A DNA stretch of 37,060 nucleotides from Clostridia bacterium (GTDB lineage: Bacteria; Bacillota; Clostridia; UBA1381). Made by a program: the position numbers and the translations under genes. Below are positions 1 to 8,513 of this stretch, piece after piece. The notes under the pieces were generated by a model. It made no database searches and was not told the origin of the DNA. It saw only the letters and a program-made list of their open reading frames with translations. The stretch is from contig JAFSXU010000076.1 in NCBI GenBank assembly GCA_017443895.1, positions 1 through 37,060 of the forward strand. Reading direction: 5' to 3'. How positions within the stretch are numbered: the stretch's first letter is position 1; the number at the start of each line of letters is the position of its first letter.

Positions 1-1
1 A

Positions 2-727
2 ACATTTACAATTCCGCACCATGCAACCGGTATTCACCTAACGCAAAAGGGAATGGATGTGCTTGAACAATATGTAAAAGATGTGCGTGATGTTATAGGC
101 TATGAGGTTCCGCTTGCAATTGACCATTTCGGGCATATAGCGATTGAGGACTGCATAATGTTTGCAAGACGGCTTGAAAAATACAATATCGCATGGATAG
201 AGGATATTGCGCCGTGGCATTATACAAAGCATTATGAAAAAATAGCACATTCGTGCAATGTGCCTATCTGTACGGGCGAGGATATATATTTATCCGAAAA
301 CTTCCGTCCGCTTATGGAATGTGGCGGAGTATCGGTTGTGCACCCGGATATATTAACAGTCGGCGGTGCGTTGGAAATGAAAAAGCTTGGCGATATGTGT
401 GAGAAATACGGAGTTGCAATGGCAATACATATGGCTGAAAGCCCCGTTGCGTGTATGGCGGCAATTCATGCGGCGGCAGCGGTGCAAAATATTCTGGCGG
501 TAGAGTTTCACAGTGTTGATATTCCGTGGTGGATGGATATTGTAAAAGGGCTTGATAAACCGTTCTTTAAAGACGGATTTGTGAATGTTCCAAATAAGCC
601 GGGACTCGGTATTGATGAGCTTAACGAAGAGGTAATTGCAGAGCATTTACACGAAAAATACAAAGGTCAATGGGAGCCTACAACGCAGTGGGACAATGAA
701 TGGGCAAATGACAGGGAGTGGAGCTAA
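2..727 (+). CDS. Enolase-superfamily (mandelate racemase/muconate lactonizing type) dehydratase, 5' partial
   Basis: The reading frame is open to the window edge, so the N-terminal capping domain is missing and only the barrel part is seen. Counting from the Met codon at 53, the metal-ligand series of the family is visible: D24 (IDHFG), E50 (WIEDIAP) and E76 (CTGEDI). It is followed by D99 (VHPDI) and H126 (AIHMAES), the expected Asp-His catalytic dyad. Such enzymes abstract a proton alpha to a carboxylate, usually to dehydrate a sugar acid. The stop overlaps the next start as TAATG, so the gene heads or sits within an operon with an MBL-fold hydrolase, an SDR and a RraA-like protein, which suits sugar-acid catabolism. 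The exact substrate cannot be read from the sequence; a racemase or cycloisomerase is also possible. Confidence 0.85.
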   Translation, partial: TFTIPHHATGIHLTQKGMDVLEQYVKDVRDVIGYEVPLAIDHFGHIAIEDCIMFARRLEKYNIAWIEDIAPWHYTKHYEKIAHSCNVPICTGEDIYLSENFRPLMECGGVSVVHPDILTVGGALEMKKLGDMCEKYGVAMAIHMAESPVACMAAIHAAAAVQNILAVEFHSVDIPWWMDIVKGLDKPFFKDGFVNVPNKPGLGIDELNEEVIAEHLHEKYKGQWEPTTQWDNEWANDREWS

Positions 728-1419
728 TGTTAAAAATTAAATGGATAGGACAGAGCGGATATATATTAAATGATAAAAAGACGGAGATTTGCATCGATCC
801 ATATCTGTCAGATGTAGTAAACCGATTACAAAATCGCCCCAGGATGGTAGATGCACCGTTTTCACCTGAGGATTTAAAAAGCGATGTTGTTATTTGTACA
901 CATGACCACATTGACCATGTGGATATTGATGCAATTCCACGGATGAAGAAGGATAATATGCTGTTTTTAGCGCCGTCAGATGCTAAGGCTACACTGTTTG
1001 AGTGTGGTGTTACAAATTACAAGGAATTTAATGAAGGTGATAAATACTCTGTCGGTGATTTTGAACTTGAGGCAGTGTGCGCATTTCACAGTGCGCCTGC
1101 TGTTGGAATTATTGTACGGCATAAGGGCAGGGTGTTGTATTTTTCGGGCGATACAGTATATGATGAAAGACTTAAAGAGCTTAAAAAGTATAACATAGAT
1201 ATAATGTTTATATGCATAAACGGTAAGCTGGGCAATATGAATGTTGACGAGGCGATAGAAATTACAAACGCAATAAACCCTAAAATTGCAGTGCCTACGC
1301 ATTACGGAATGTTTGAGAGTAATACCGAAAATCCTGAAAATTTTACATCAAAAATAAGCTGTGGCTTTGAAATGGAATTTAATAAGGAATATGAGGTAGA
1401 AGGCGTATGTTTGATTTAA
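727..1419 (+). CDS. UlaG-like metallo-beta-lactamase-fold hydrolase
   Basis: A 230-residue cytoplasmic protein. It carries the metal-binding signature H59-D-H-x-D-H64 (THDHIDH), then H121 (AFHS), D142 (SGDT) and H192 (PTHYG), the usual order for the MBL fold. Length and motif spacing resemble the L-ascorbate-6-phosphate lactonase (UlaG)/UPF0173 branch, so lactone hydrolysis is a reasonable guess. An upstream in-frame GTG at 718 exists. I chose ATG 727 because AGGGAG lies about ten bases before it and it overlaps the previous stop by one base. In an operon with a dehydratase and an SDR, it may open a sugar lactone made by the SDR. No phosphotransferase genes typical of ascorbate use are present, so ascorbate phosphate is unlikely as substrate. 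Confidence 0.8.
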   Translation: MLKIKWIGQSGYILNDKKTEICIDPYLSDVVNRLQNRPRMVDAPFSPEDLKSDVVICTHDHIDHVDIDAIPRMKKDNMLFLAPSDAKATLFECGVTNYKEFNEGDKYSVGDFELEAVCAFHSAPAVGIIVRHKGRVLYFSGDTVYDERLKELKKYNIDIMFICINGKLGNMNVDEAIEITNAINPKIAVPTHYGMFESNTENPENFTSKISCGFEMEFNKEYEVEGVCLI

Positions 1420-2135
1420 AAGGGAAAAACGCACTTGTTACAGGTTCAACGCAGGGGATAGGCTTTGAAATAGCAAAAACCTTGTCCGAGTATGGTGCAA
1501 AGGTATTTATAAACGGCGCAAGCAGTATGGAAAAATGTATTGTGGCAAGTGAGAAAATAAAAAATTCAGCTCCGGTACAGGCAAACCTTTTAAAGACTGA
1601 GGATATTGATAATCTGTATTCGGTAACGGGCGATGTTGATATTCTTGTTCTGAACGCTTCAATTCAGTATAAAAGAACATGGGACGGATATTCGGAGGGA
1701 GAATACGACACCCAAATGAACTGTAATTTAAAAAGCACATACAGACTGATTAAAATGTATTCAGACGGTATGAAAAAGAGAGGCTGGGGCAGGATTGTAA
1801 CGATTGGTTCCGTCAATCAGTATAATCATCACCCTGAACTGTCCATCTATGGGGTAACAAAGGCGGCGCAAAAAGCGATGGTTGAAAATATTGCTTTACA
1901 GCTTGCCCCTTTTGGCATAACCGTAAATAATGTTGCACCGGGTGCCATTGACACACCAAGAAACAGCGAGGCACTGGCAGATCCTGAGTTTAAGGAAAGG
2001 CTTGTCGGTAAAATCCCGTGCGGATATGTCGGACTGGCAGAGGATATTGCACCTGCGGTATTGCTTTTATGCTCTGATGAGGGCAGATACATAACGGGTG
2101 CAGAAATAAAAATTGATGGCGGAATGAGCTTGTAA
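1407..2135 (+). CDS. Short-chain dehydrogenase/reductase (SDR)
   Basis: A 242-residue classical SDR. The dinucleotide-binding motif TGSTQGIG is at residues 12-19, the NAS motif at 83-85, and the catalytic S135, Y148 and K152 (YGVTK) are all in place. The C-terminal ITGAEIKIDGG is typical of the family. It starts 13 bases inside the end of the MBL-fold gene, with GAGGTAGAAGG as ribosome site, so translation is probably coupled. The likely role is NAD(P)-dependent oxidation of a sugar or sugar acid, or reduction of a keto acid. Sequence alone does not give the substrate or the direction. Confidence 0.88.
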   Translation: MFDLKGKNALVTGSTQGIGFEIAKTLSEYGAKVFINGASSMEKCIVASEKIKNSAPVQANLLKTEDIDNLYSVTGDVDILVLNASIQYKRTWDGYSEGEYDTQMNCNLKSTYRLIKMYSDGMKKRGWGRIVTIGSVNQYNHHPELSIYGVTKAAQKAMVENIALQLAPFGITVNNVAPGAIDTPRNSEALADPEFKERLVGKIPCGYVGLAEDIAPAVLLLCSDEGRYITGAEIKIDGGMSL

Positions 2136-2151
2136 TAAGGTGGGATAATAG

Positions 2152-3060
2152 ATGAATTTTAATGTCAAAGAAGAAATAATCGCTCTTACACCGAAGTGGC
2201 ACGGTGAGAGATTACCCGACGGCAGACCCAAGGTAGACGAAAGGTATTTAAAGGCGCTAAAAACACTGACTCTTGAAGAGGTGTGGAAGCCGATATTTGT
2301 AAAAGGTTATGAAAGCCAGTTTGAGGGCAGATTGAAATTACTGCATAATGACGGGCGAAAGCTTATAGGAAGAGCCGTTACTGCAACATACTGTCCGTTC
2401 CGTCCCGACCTTGACGCTGTCGTAAAGGATGCGGGCAGGACTGAGCAAAGGACAGGCACATATAACCAGTGGATAATTGATAATCTCACAGAATATGATG
2501 TGCCTGTAATAGATATGTATGATAAGATATACAAGGGAACATTCCTTGGCGGAAACTTAACAACTGCACTTAAAAACAAAACAAAAAATGAGAACGGCGG
2601 CGCAGTTATCTGGGGCGGAATACGGGATACCGAGCAGATGCGAAAAATTGAGAATACACAGGTGTATTACAGGGGTATTGACCCTACGCCTATCCGTGAA
2701 TTTATTATCACAGGCTATAACACGGTAACAAGGATAGGCAACGCTGTGTGCCTGCCGGGTGATGTGGTGTTCGGAACAGACGGCGGAGTGCTGTTTATAC
2801 CGAGCCATTTGGTGGAAGAGGTAGTAGGCGGCGCGGCAAAGACGCAGGTAAAGGATTTGTTTGGCTTTGAAATGATAACTTTAAATAAATTCACAACTGC
2901 GCAGATTGATAAAAACACATGGACAAAGGAAATGCTTGATATGCTCATGGACTTTATCGAAACCGATGACAGAGCCATAGAGTACAGAGGTCTTGACTGG
3001 TCGGAGGAGTACGACCTTGCAATAAACGGCGATCCTAACGATACACAGTCAGCACTGTAA
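2152..3060 (+). CDS. RraA-like family protein (possible aldolase/lyase)
   Basis: A 302-residue protein with the RraA/HMG-aldolase-type signatures: GGN at 133-135, the GGIRD motif at 155-159, and the closing PGDVVFGTDGGV segment near 202-213. The family includes 4-hydroxy-4-methyl-2-oxoglutarate aldolases and the RNase E regulator RraA. It is often mislabelled dimethylmenaquinone methyltransferase. It is longer than minimal RraA (about 160 residues), with roughly 65 extra N-terminal and 60 extra C-terminal residues. The start follows AAGGTGGGAT by a good distance, 16 bases after the SDR stop. Next to a dehydratase, an aldolase-type cleavage of a 2-keto-3-deoxy acid or related compound is plausible but inferred. 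Confidence 0.75.
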   Translation: MNFNVKEEIIALTPKWHGERLPDGRPKVDERYLKALKTLTLEEVWKPIFVKGYESQFEGRLKLLHNDGRKLIGRAVTATYCPFRPDLDAVVKDAGRTEQRTGTYNQWIIDNLTEYDVPVIDMYDKIYKGTFLGGNLTTALKNKTKNENGGAVIWGGIRDTEQMRKIENTQVYYRGIDPTPIREFIITGYNTVTRIGNAVCLPGDVVFGTDGGVLFIPSHLVEEVVGGAAKTQVKDLFGFEMITLNKFTTAQIDKNTWTKEMLDMLMDFIETDDRAIEYRGLDWSEEYDLAINGDPNDTQSAL

Positions 3061-3089
3061 AAACTGAGTGCGAATATTGTTTTCCTCTC

Positions 3090-3139
3090 TTATTTAAGCT
3101 TGCAGAGGTTGGAATTAAAACTGCTGCAAGCTTAAATAA
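3090..3139 (+). terminator. Perfect 16-bp inverted repeat, putative terminator
   Basis: The arms TTATTTAAGCTTGCAG (3090-3105) and CTGCAAGCTTAAATAA (3124-3139) are perfectly complementary, with an 18-base loop. On the plus strand a short A tract and TTTTT follow. It lies between the RraA-like gene and the convergent end of the AraC gene, so it may end transcription from one or both sides. The U tract is not immediately adjacent, which lowers confidence in intrinsic termination. Confidence 0.6.
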
Positions 3140-3172
3140 AAAATTTTTATGTTATAAATCTTTGTTAATGGT

Positions 3173-3979
3173 TTATTGATAGCTGTCAAATATTTTTTTC
3201 ATATATTCTCTCGGTGTCATATTCATGTGCTTTTTAAATACATAGTTAAAATATGCCTGAGAAGAAAATCCACATTCATAGGCAATTTGTGAAAGCTTCA
3301 TATTTGTTGAAACCAAGAGTTTTTTTGCTCTGTTCAATCGGATTTCGTTCAGGAACTGGTGCGGAGTTTTACCTGTTACAGCCTTGAATTTATTATGAAA
3401 GTGGATGGGGCTTAGCGAAATATGTTGCGCTATTGTATCAAGCGTCAGCTCCGAATTAAAATTAGTTTCAATAAACTTTATCGCCTCATCTATAAGCTTT
3501 GTGTTGGCATTTGTTTTTTTCTTTTTTGCCTGTATATGACGGCAATCTGAATGTATGTTGTATATAAGCTCTAAAATACGGCTGTATAAAATTATATCGT
3601 CAGGCAATTTTGAACTGTCGTAGTAGTCAAACATATCATCAAATATCTTCTTGTACATATTCCTGTCTTTTGCTATAAAATAGTTGGGAGTATCCGTTAA
3701 AAGCTCGTAAAGAATACCGTTTTCAATCTCCATATGTAAAAAGTAGCATTTAAAAGGGAGCTTGGTATGTCGTTGTTGTCCGGGTTTTACACAGATAACG
3801 GTTTCGGGGGTGATGCGGAATTTATCCTCATCTATAAAAGATATTCCGCCGTGTTCGGTAGGCAGTTCTATTTCAAATGATGATGTTATCCTGTTGTCGG
3901 TAATGCTTTTGTCTTTTACTGAAATTCTGCTGTCATAGATACCTACAGATATGTTTTTTGGCAAAACAAGCTCATCCAT
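3173..3979 (-). CDS. AraC-family transcriptional regulator
   Basis: A 268-residue protein if it starts at ATG 3979. An in-frame TTG at 3994 and GTG at 3988 are alternatives. I prefer 3979 because GGATG precedes it at about eight bases. The N-terminal 150 residues look like a cupin-type sensing domain without clear ligand residues. The C-terminal ~105 residues hold the two helix-turn-helix motifs of AraC, around LTLDTIAQHISLSPIHF (178-194) and MKLSQIAYECGFSSQAYF (227-244), followed by the MTPREYM tail. It is divergent from the GH16-dehydratase-SDR operon and faces the RraA operon tail to tail. It probably senses a breakdown sugar and switches the neighbouring catabolic genes. Confidence 0.88.
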   Translation of the reverse strand: MDELVLPKNISVGIYDSRISVKDKSITDNRITSSFEIELPTEHGGISFIDEDKFRITPETVICVKPGQQRHTKLPFKCYFLHMEIENGILYELLTDTPNYFIAKDRNMYKKIFDDMFDYYDSSKLPDDIILYSRILELIYNIHSDCRHIQAKKKKTNANTKLIDEAIKFIETNFNSELTLDTIAQHISLSPIHFHNKFKAVTGKTPHQFLNEIRLNRAKKLLVSTNMKLSQIAYECGFSSQAYFNYVFKKHMNMTPREYMKKIFDSYQ

Positions 3980-4029
3980 TGTATTCACATCCAATATATA
4001 ATAAGATTTCTAATAAATATAGCAATAAA

Positions 4030-4057
4030 TTGATATATATTCAATAATATATATGAT
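4030..4057 (+). promoter_or_regulatory. Putative sigma-A promoter for the GH16 operon
   Basis: TTGATA (4030-4035) and TATGAT (4052-4057) are separated by 16 bases in an almost pure AT divergent gap. The first coding ATG is at 4110 with AAGGAG at 4094-4099. A transcript starting near 4064 would have a leader of about 45 bases. The gap probably also holds the AraC operator, but no clear repeat pair could be assigned by eye. Confidence 0.45.
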
Positions 4058-4109
4058 ACAATATAACAAAAAATAAGTCAAGTGCTGTTTTAAAAGGAGA
4101 GCAACGGAT

Positions 4110-4976
4110 ATGAAGGAGTATACAGTAGATAATCATGCATCTTCTTTTTTGCCTGAGGGCAAGGAATGGAAGCTTGCATGGAGTGATGAATTTGACGGAG
4201 AATGTCTTGATGAGAGCAAGTGGAATTACAGGCTGTATTTCTGGGGCAGAAAGTCGCCTACATTTACAAAAGAGGGCGTGGAGGTTGACGGAAAGAGTAA
4301 CCTGCATATAAAGCTTGTAAAAAAAGGCGACGATTATTTTTCGGGACATTTGCAAACAGCCTCTCTTACATATGATATTCCAAAGGACAGTGATGGATTT
4401 TGGCCGTTTGGTGAGTATGAGCCTGCAAAATTTATGCATAAATACGGATATTATGAAATACGATGCCGATTACCTAAAAATCCGGGTTGGCATGCTGCAT
4501 TTTGGTTACAGGCACCGGGCATAGGCTCAACACCTAATCCGGAGGAATGCGGAGTTGAAACCGATATAATGGAGAATTACAAACAGCATACCGACGGAGT
4601 GATACTTTGCGGAAACGGATACAACGGCTACGGTAAAAATTCGGTATGGCCGGGACATTTCAAGCACCCATATAAAGAAACAGCGGACGGATGGCATTAT
4701 TACGGTGTTGACTGGAACGAAGACGGATATACCTTCTATGCCGACGGTGAAAGGGTGGGTTTTCAAGGTAAGCCTGACAGTGCGGTATCACATACGGAGG
4801 AGTTTATAGTTGTAAGCACGGAATGTCATGGGTATCACAGGGTATTTGGCGAGGAATACGGTTTTGACGGACATGGCAAATTGTGGGCGTGCAGACCTGT
4901 TGAGGCATTAAAAAGGGCAATTCTCCCGGATGAATTTGTAGTTGACCATGTAAGAGTTTTTGATGAGGTAAAGTAA
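4110..4976 (+). CDS. Intracellular GH16-family glycoside hydrolase
   Basis: A 288-residue protein with the GH16 catalytic signature E-x-D-x-x-E: E150, D152 and E155 in GVETDIMENY. E150 is the expected nucleophile and E155 the acid/base. The flanking segments WSDEFDG (24-30), KYGYYEIRCRLP and GWHAAFWL (127-133) are also typical of GH16 jelly rolls. There is no signal peptide, unlike most GH16 endo-enzymes, so it should act in the cytoplasm on imported oligosaccharides. The family covers beta-1,3- or beta-1,4-glucan and galactan cleavage; the specificity cannot be told here. It is the first gene of the operon divergent from the AraC regulator, one base before the next start. Confidence 0.85.
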   Translation: MKEYTVDNHASSFLPEGKEWKLAWSDEFDGECLDESKWNYRLYFWGRKSPTFTKEGVEVDGKSNLHIKLVKKGDDYFSGHLQTASLTYDIPKDSDGFWPFGEYEPAKFMHKYGYYEIRCRLPKNPGWHAAFWLQAPGIGSTPNPEECGVETDIMENYKQHTDGVILCGNGYNGYGKNSVWPGHFKHPYKETADGWHYYGVDWNEDGYTFYADGERVGFQGKPDSAVSHTEEFIVVSTECHGYHRVFGEEYGFDGHGKLWACRPVEALKRAILPDEFVVDHVRVFDEVK

Positions 4977-4977
4977 A

Positions 4978-6138
4978 ATGAAAGTAACTGATGTAAAAAC
5001 ATTTGTTGTGGACTGTTTCCGTACAAACTGGGTGTTTGTAAAGGTTTATACAGACGAAGGAATTGACGGCGTAGGTGAGGCAACGCTTGAATATAAGGAA
5101 AATGCGCTTTTGGGTGCAGTTTCACACATAAAGGAATATCTTGTCGGTGAGGATCCAAGGGATATTGAACGGCATTGGCACAGCATTTACCGTGATGCAT
5201 ACTGGCGTGGCGGTGCGGTTTTGATGTCTGCGCTCTCAGCGGTTGAAATGGCATTGTGGGATATTCTTGGGAAAAGCCTTAATGTGCCTGTTTACAGGCT
5301 TTTGGGCGGTAAGGTACACGATAAGGTGAGAATATATGTAAACGGCTGGTTTGCAGGCGCAAAAGAGCCTGAAGAATTTGCCGAAAAGGCAAAAATTGCG
5401 GTTGAGCGTGGCGTTACCGCAATGAAATGGGACCCGTTTGGCAAAAACTACTTAAATATTTCAAATGCCGAGCTTGACAAATCACTAAGATGTGTCGGAG
5501 CTGTAAGAGATGCGGTAGGCGACAAGGTAGACCTTTTGATTGAGGGGCATGGCAGATTTAATGTGCCGACAGGTATAAAGATTGCAAAGGAGCTTGAACA
5601 GTTTAAGCCGATGTTCTTTGAAGAGCCTGTACCGCCCGACAATATAGAAGCATTAAAAGAGGTACGGGATAAATCACCTGTTGCAATATCGGCAGGCGAG
5701 AGGTTATACACACGCTGGGATTACAGACGGATTTTTGACACTAAGGCGGCGGATTATATCCAGCCCGATATTTCTCACGCAGGTGGAATAATGGAGCTTA
5801 AAAAAATTGCGGCTGAGGCGGAGAGCAGATATATACCGTTTGCACCGCATAATCCGTCGGGACCTGTTGCAAATGCGGCAACTCTACAGCTTGCGGCAAC
5901 TGTGCCGAATTTTGAAATTTTAGAGATTATGTATTCAGATGTTTCATGGCGTAAGGATATTACAAATGAAAGCCTTGAATATGAGGACGGATATATAAAA
6001 ATTCCCGAAAAAGCAGGACTGGGAATTGAGATAAACGAGGAAGAATGTGCAAAATATCCGTATAAACCGCATACTTTAAGACACTATACCGGAGCTTTAA
6101 CAGATATAAGACCGCAAAAAACGGAGTTTTACTTTTAA
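4978..6138 (+). CDS. Enolase-superfamily dehydratase, galactonate-dehydratase-like
   Basis: A complete 386-residue enolase-superfamily protein. The N-terminal cap is present (TDEGIDGVGEATLE at 25-38). The barrel residues are E189 with H191 (IEGHGR), E215 (FFEEPVPP), E241 (SAGERL), D264 (QPDISHAGG) and H291 (PHNPSGP). This pattern, especially the acid-x-His pair and FAPHNPSGP, matches D-galactonate/gluconate dehydratase relatives, which convert an aldonate to a 2-keto-3-deoxy acid. One base separates it from the GH16 stop, with GAGGTAAAG as ribosome site. With the dehydratase at position 2 it gives two such enzymes in one locus, suggesting two acid substrates or two steps. Confidence 0.85.
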   Translation: MKVTDVKTFVVDCFRTNWVFVKVYTDEGIDGVGEATLEYKENALLGAVSHIKEYLVGEDPRDIERHWHSIYRDAYWRGGAVLMSALSAVEMALWDILGKSLNVPVYRLLGGKVHDKVRIYVNGWFAGAKEPEEFAEKAKIAVERGVTAMKWDPFGKNYLNISNAELDKSLRCVGAVRDAVGDKVDLLIEGHGRFNVPTGIKIAKELEQFKPMFFEEPVPPDNIEALKEVRDKSPVAISAGERLYTRWDYRRIFDTKAADYIQPDISHAGGIMELKKIAAEAESRYIPFAPHNPSGPVANAATLQLAATVPNFEILEIMYSDVSWRKDITNESLEYEDGYIKIPEKAGLGIEINEEECAKYPYKPHTLRHYTGALTDIRPQKTEFYF

Positions 6139-6153
6139 TAAGAAGGTGATTAC

Positions 6154-6933
6154 ATGAAAGCTACACTAATAACAGGTGCGTGTATCAATACAGGTGTTTC
6201 AATAGTTGAGCGCTTTTTAGAAGAGGGTAAAAATGTAATTTTTACCGGCAGAAATGAAAAAAGTGTAGAGGAAGCACAAAAAAGATACAGAGAAAAGTTT
6301 CAAAACTCTACTGTATACGGATATAGCATAAATTCTTTAAAGTCTGACGGGAGCGTTGATGAGGAAGGTGTAAAGGAACTGTTTTCAAGGCTTGATGAGC
6401 AAGGTATATTTATAGAAACTCTTGTTTTAAATGCTGCCGATCAGGGCTTGGGAATGGAGATATTTAAAAGTCCGATATCCGATTTTATAAGAGTGATAAA
6501 TACGAATATGGTTTGGAATTTTTGCATGTGCGAGCAGGCGGCATTGAGAATGAAAGAAAACGGTGGCGGAGGTATAGTGTTTATAAATTCAAACACCGCA
6601 TACCGTGTAATTCCAAACCGTATAGCATATTCGGCATCAAAGAGCGGACAGCTTGGAATGATGAGAGCACTCGCATTTGACTTGGGTAAGTATAATATTC
6701 GTGTAAATGCGGTATTGCCCGGTATGATAATAACGGACAGATGGGAGAAAAATCCTGAATTTTACAATAATGTGCCGTCACGGTTTACACCTTTGGGAGA
6801 TGTGGCAACGGGTGAGGACATAGCGGATGCGGTATGGTATTTTGCTGAAAATGCAAGAAATACAACAGGTGCAGAGCTTGTTGTTGACGGAGGTAATACA
6901 ATACAGCTTTATCCTGACACTACCAAATCGTAA
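6154..6933 (+). CDS. Short-chain dehydrogenase/reductase (SDR)
   Basis: A 259-residue SDR. The nucleotide motif is TGACINTG (7-14), where the middle Gly of the usual TGxxxGxG is Asn. NAA is at 93-95, and Y159 and K163 (YSASK) are present with a serine near 146. The C-terminal TTGAELVVDGG is typical. It follows the dehydratase by 16 bases with AAGGTGATT as ribosome site. A role in oxidising a released sugar, or reducing a keto intermediate, is inferred from the operon. The altered glycine motif may shift cofactor preference but does not suggest an inactive protein. Confidence 0.85.
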   Translation: MKATLITGACINTGVSIVERFLEEGKNVIFTGRNEKSVEEAQKRYREKFQNSTVYGYSINSLKSDGSVDEEGVKELFSRLDEQGIFIETLVLNAADQGLGMEIFKSPISDFIRVINTNMVWNFCMCEQAALRMKENGGGGIVFINSNTAYRVIPNRIAYSASKSGQLGMMRALAFDLGKYNIRVNAVLPGMIITDRWEKNPEFYNNVPSRFTPLGDVATGEDIADAVWYFAENARNTTGAELVVDGGNTIQLYPDTTKS

Positions 6934-7014
6934 AAATGTTTCATATAGTGTTTTTGTTTCGGAAAGTAAACCTTTTTTTTCAAAATAATGGTGTAACGGC
7001 GAAATTTGTTGTGT

Positions 7015-7023
7015 TATTATAAC
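7015..7023 (+). promoter_or_regulatory. Possible -10 element upstream of the GH10 gene
   Basis: TATTATAAC lies about 30 bases before the GH10 start, and the same nine bases form the -10 region upstream of the regulator gene at 8428-8436. No convincing -35 box is seen at the right distance. The 118-base gap suggests the GH10 gene may be separately transcribed or activated, but this is weak evidence. No clear terminator hairpin is seen after the SDR. Confidence 0.3.
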
Positions 7024-7051
7024 CATATACCATAAAAAGGAGTGTTTAACT

Positions 7052-8377
7052 ATGAGCGATAGAAGAAAGGTTTTGGAATTATTTGAAAAGAACAAGGACT
7101 ATATGAATGAGCGTATCGATAGCGGTATAGAGCAAAACCGAAAGGGATATGCCCAAATTACCGTTAAGGATAAAAATAAAAATCCTGTATCGGGTGTAAA
7201 AATGGCAATAAAGCAGAAAACGCATGAGTTTAAATACGGGGCAAATCTGTTTATGCTTGATGAGTTTGATACACAGGAGAAAAACGAGCTGTACAGAAAA
7301 TATTTCAGGGAAGCCTTTAATATGGCAACACTGCCGTTTTATTGGGATGCAACGGAGCCTGAATGTGGCAAAACGAGGTATGCAAAAGACAGCGAAAAAA
7401 TGTACAGGCGTCCTGCTATTGATTTATGCATGGAGTTTTGCCAAGAAAACGGTATCGAACCCCGCGAACATGGCCTTGCGTATGAGAAATTTTTCCCAAA
7501 ATGGCTTCATAATGCGAGTGTGAGGGAGATAAAGCTTGCTCTTGAAAAACGGTTTAGCCAAATATCAACTCTGTATAAGGACAAAATCCCGACCATTGAG
7601 GTAACAAACGAAATGGAATGGCGTGACGGCGGAGTTACGGCATTTTATACCGAGCCTGATTATATAGAGTGGTGCTTTAAGCTGGCGGAAAAGTATTTTC
7701 CTGCAAATGAGCTTGTTATAAACGAGTATTCGTATCTGCCGTGGACTGACAGATGTATGACAACGGATAAATACTATTCATATATTGAGGCGAATATGCT
7801 AAAGGGTGCAAGGATTGATGCGATAGGTATGCAGTACCATATGTTTATGCGTTCAGAAAACGAGTACGAGGGTACAAGGAATTATTACGATCCGATAAAA
7901 TTGTATAATCATATGGATTTGTATTCAAGATTTGGTAAGCCACTGCAGGTAACGGAGGTAACTATTCCTGCATATTCAAATTCACAAGAGGACGAAGAAC
8001 TTCAGGCAGAAATTATAGAAAAGCTGTATTCTATATGGTTTTCACACCCCAATATGGAGCAAATTATATATTGGAATTTGCCTGACGGTTATGCGGCATT
8101 TGCACCTCAGGGCGATATGACGGCAGGTGAAAATTATTTCCATGGCGGATTGCTAAGGTATGATTTAACGCCAAAGCCTGCGTATTATACAATCAAGGAA
8201 TTGTTTGGTAAAAAATGGCATACAGAGCTTGAAACTGCTACAAATGGGGAAGGCAAGGCAAGCTTTAAAGGCTTTTACGGTAAGTATGAAATCAAGATAA
8301 CCGCAGGGGACAAAACAATAGAGAAGGAACTTGATTTTAGAAAAAAGGGCTGCAAAAGTTTTGAAGTTATCCTCTAA
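7052..8377 (+). CDS. Intracellular GH10-family glycoside hydrolase (xylanase-like)
   Basis: A 441-residue protein. Residues ~30-60 form a short beta-rich lead domain (GYAQITVKDKNKNPVSGVK). The GH10 barrel follows: W99 (FYWDATEP), H140 (REHGLAY), N186-E187 (VTNEMEW) as acid/base, H263 (GMQYH), and E302 (QVTEVTIPAY) as nucleophile. The last ~60 residues are a beta-type tail (GKASFKGFYGKYEIKI). No signal peptide is present, so it should trim imported oligosaccharides inside the cell. The ribosome site AAAAAGGAG is nine bases before ATG 7052. GH10 usually cuts beta-1,4-xylan or related beta-glucosides; with GH74 nearby, activity on a different beta-linked backbone is possible. Confidence 0.87.
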   Translation: MSDRRKVLELFEKNKDYMNERIDSGIEQNRKGYAQITVKDKNKNPVSGVKMAIKQKTHEFKYGANLFMLDEFDTQEKNELYRKYFREAFNMATLPFYWDATEPECGKTRYAKDSEKMYRRPAIDLCMEFCQENGIEPREHGLAYEKFFPKWLHNASVREIKLALEKRFSQISTLYKDKIPTIEVTNEMEWRDGGVTAFYTEPDYIEWCFKLAEKYFPANELVINEYSYLPWTDRCMTTDKYYSYIEANMLKGARIDAIGMQYHMFMRSENEYEGTRNYYDPIKLYNHMDLYSRFGKPLQVTEVTIPAYSNSQEDEELQAEIIEKLYSIWFSHPNMEQIIYWNLPDGYAAFAPQGDMTAGENYFHGGLLRYDLTPKPAYYTIKELFGKKWHTELETATNGEGKASFKGFYGKYEIKITAGDKTIEKELDFRKKGCKSFEVIL

Positions 8378-8404
8378 TCGTCCGTGGCTGAAAGTATTTG
8401 CAAC

Positions 8405-8433
8405 TTGATTTATGGAATGAAATATGATATTAT
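8405..8433 (+). promoter_or_regulatory. Putative sigma-A promoter for the membrane regulator gene
   Basis: TTGATT (8405-8410) and TATTAT (8428-8433) are spaced by 17 bases, the ideal sigma-A spacing. Transcription would begin near 8440, giving a leader of about 75 bases before GTG 8514. No terminator is evident between the GH10 stop and this promoter. Confidence 0.55.
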
Positions 8434-8513
8434 AACATTAAAGACGGGCAATTGTAATTTTCATTGAACTTTGCAGTTGTTCGTTTTTGGTGCAGAGGAG
8501 AGGGGCGATTTGC

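Noticed and set aside
2152-3060. Dimethylmenaquinone methyltransferase
   Set aside because: This is an old family label for RraA-like proteins; no SAM-binding methyltransferase motif is present.
6934-7051. Intrinsic terminator at the T8 run near 6973-6980
   Set aside because: No stable stem precedes the T run; only a trivial GG/CC pairing could be drawn.
8418-8465. Small ORF (starting MKYDII) in the promoter of the regulator gene
   Set aside because: It has no ribosome site and its start lies inside the predicted promoter, so it would not be on the transcript.
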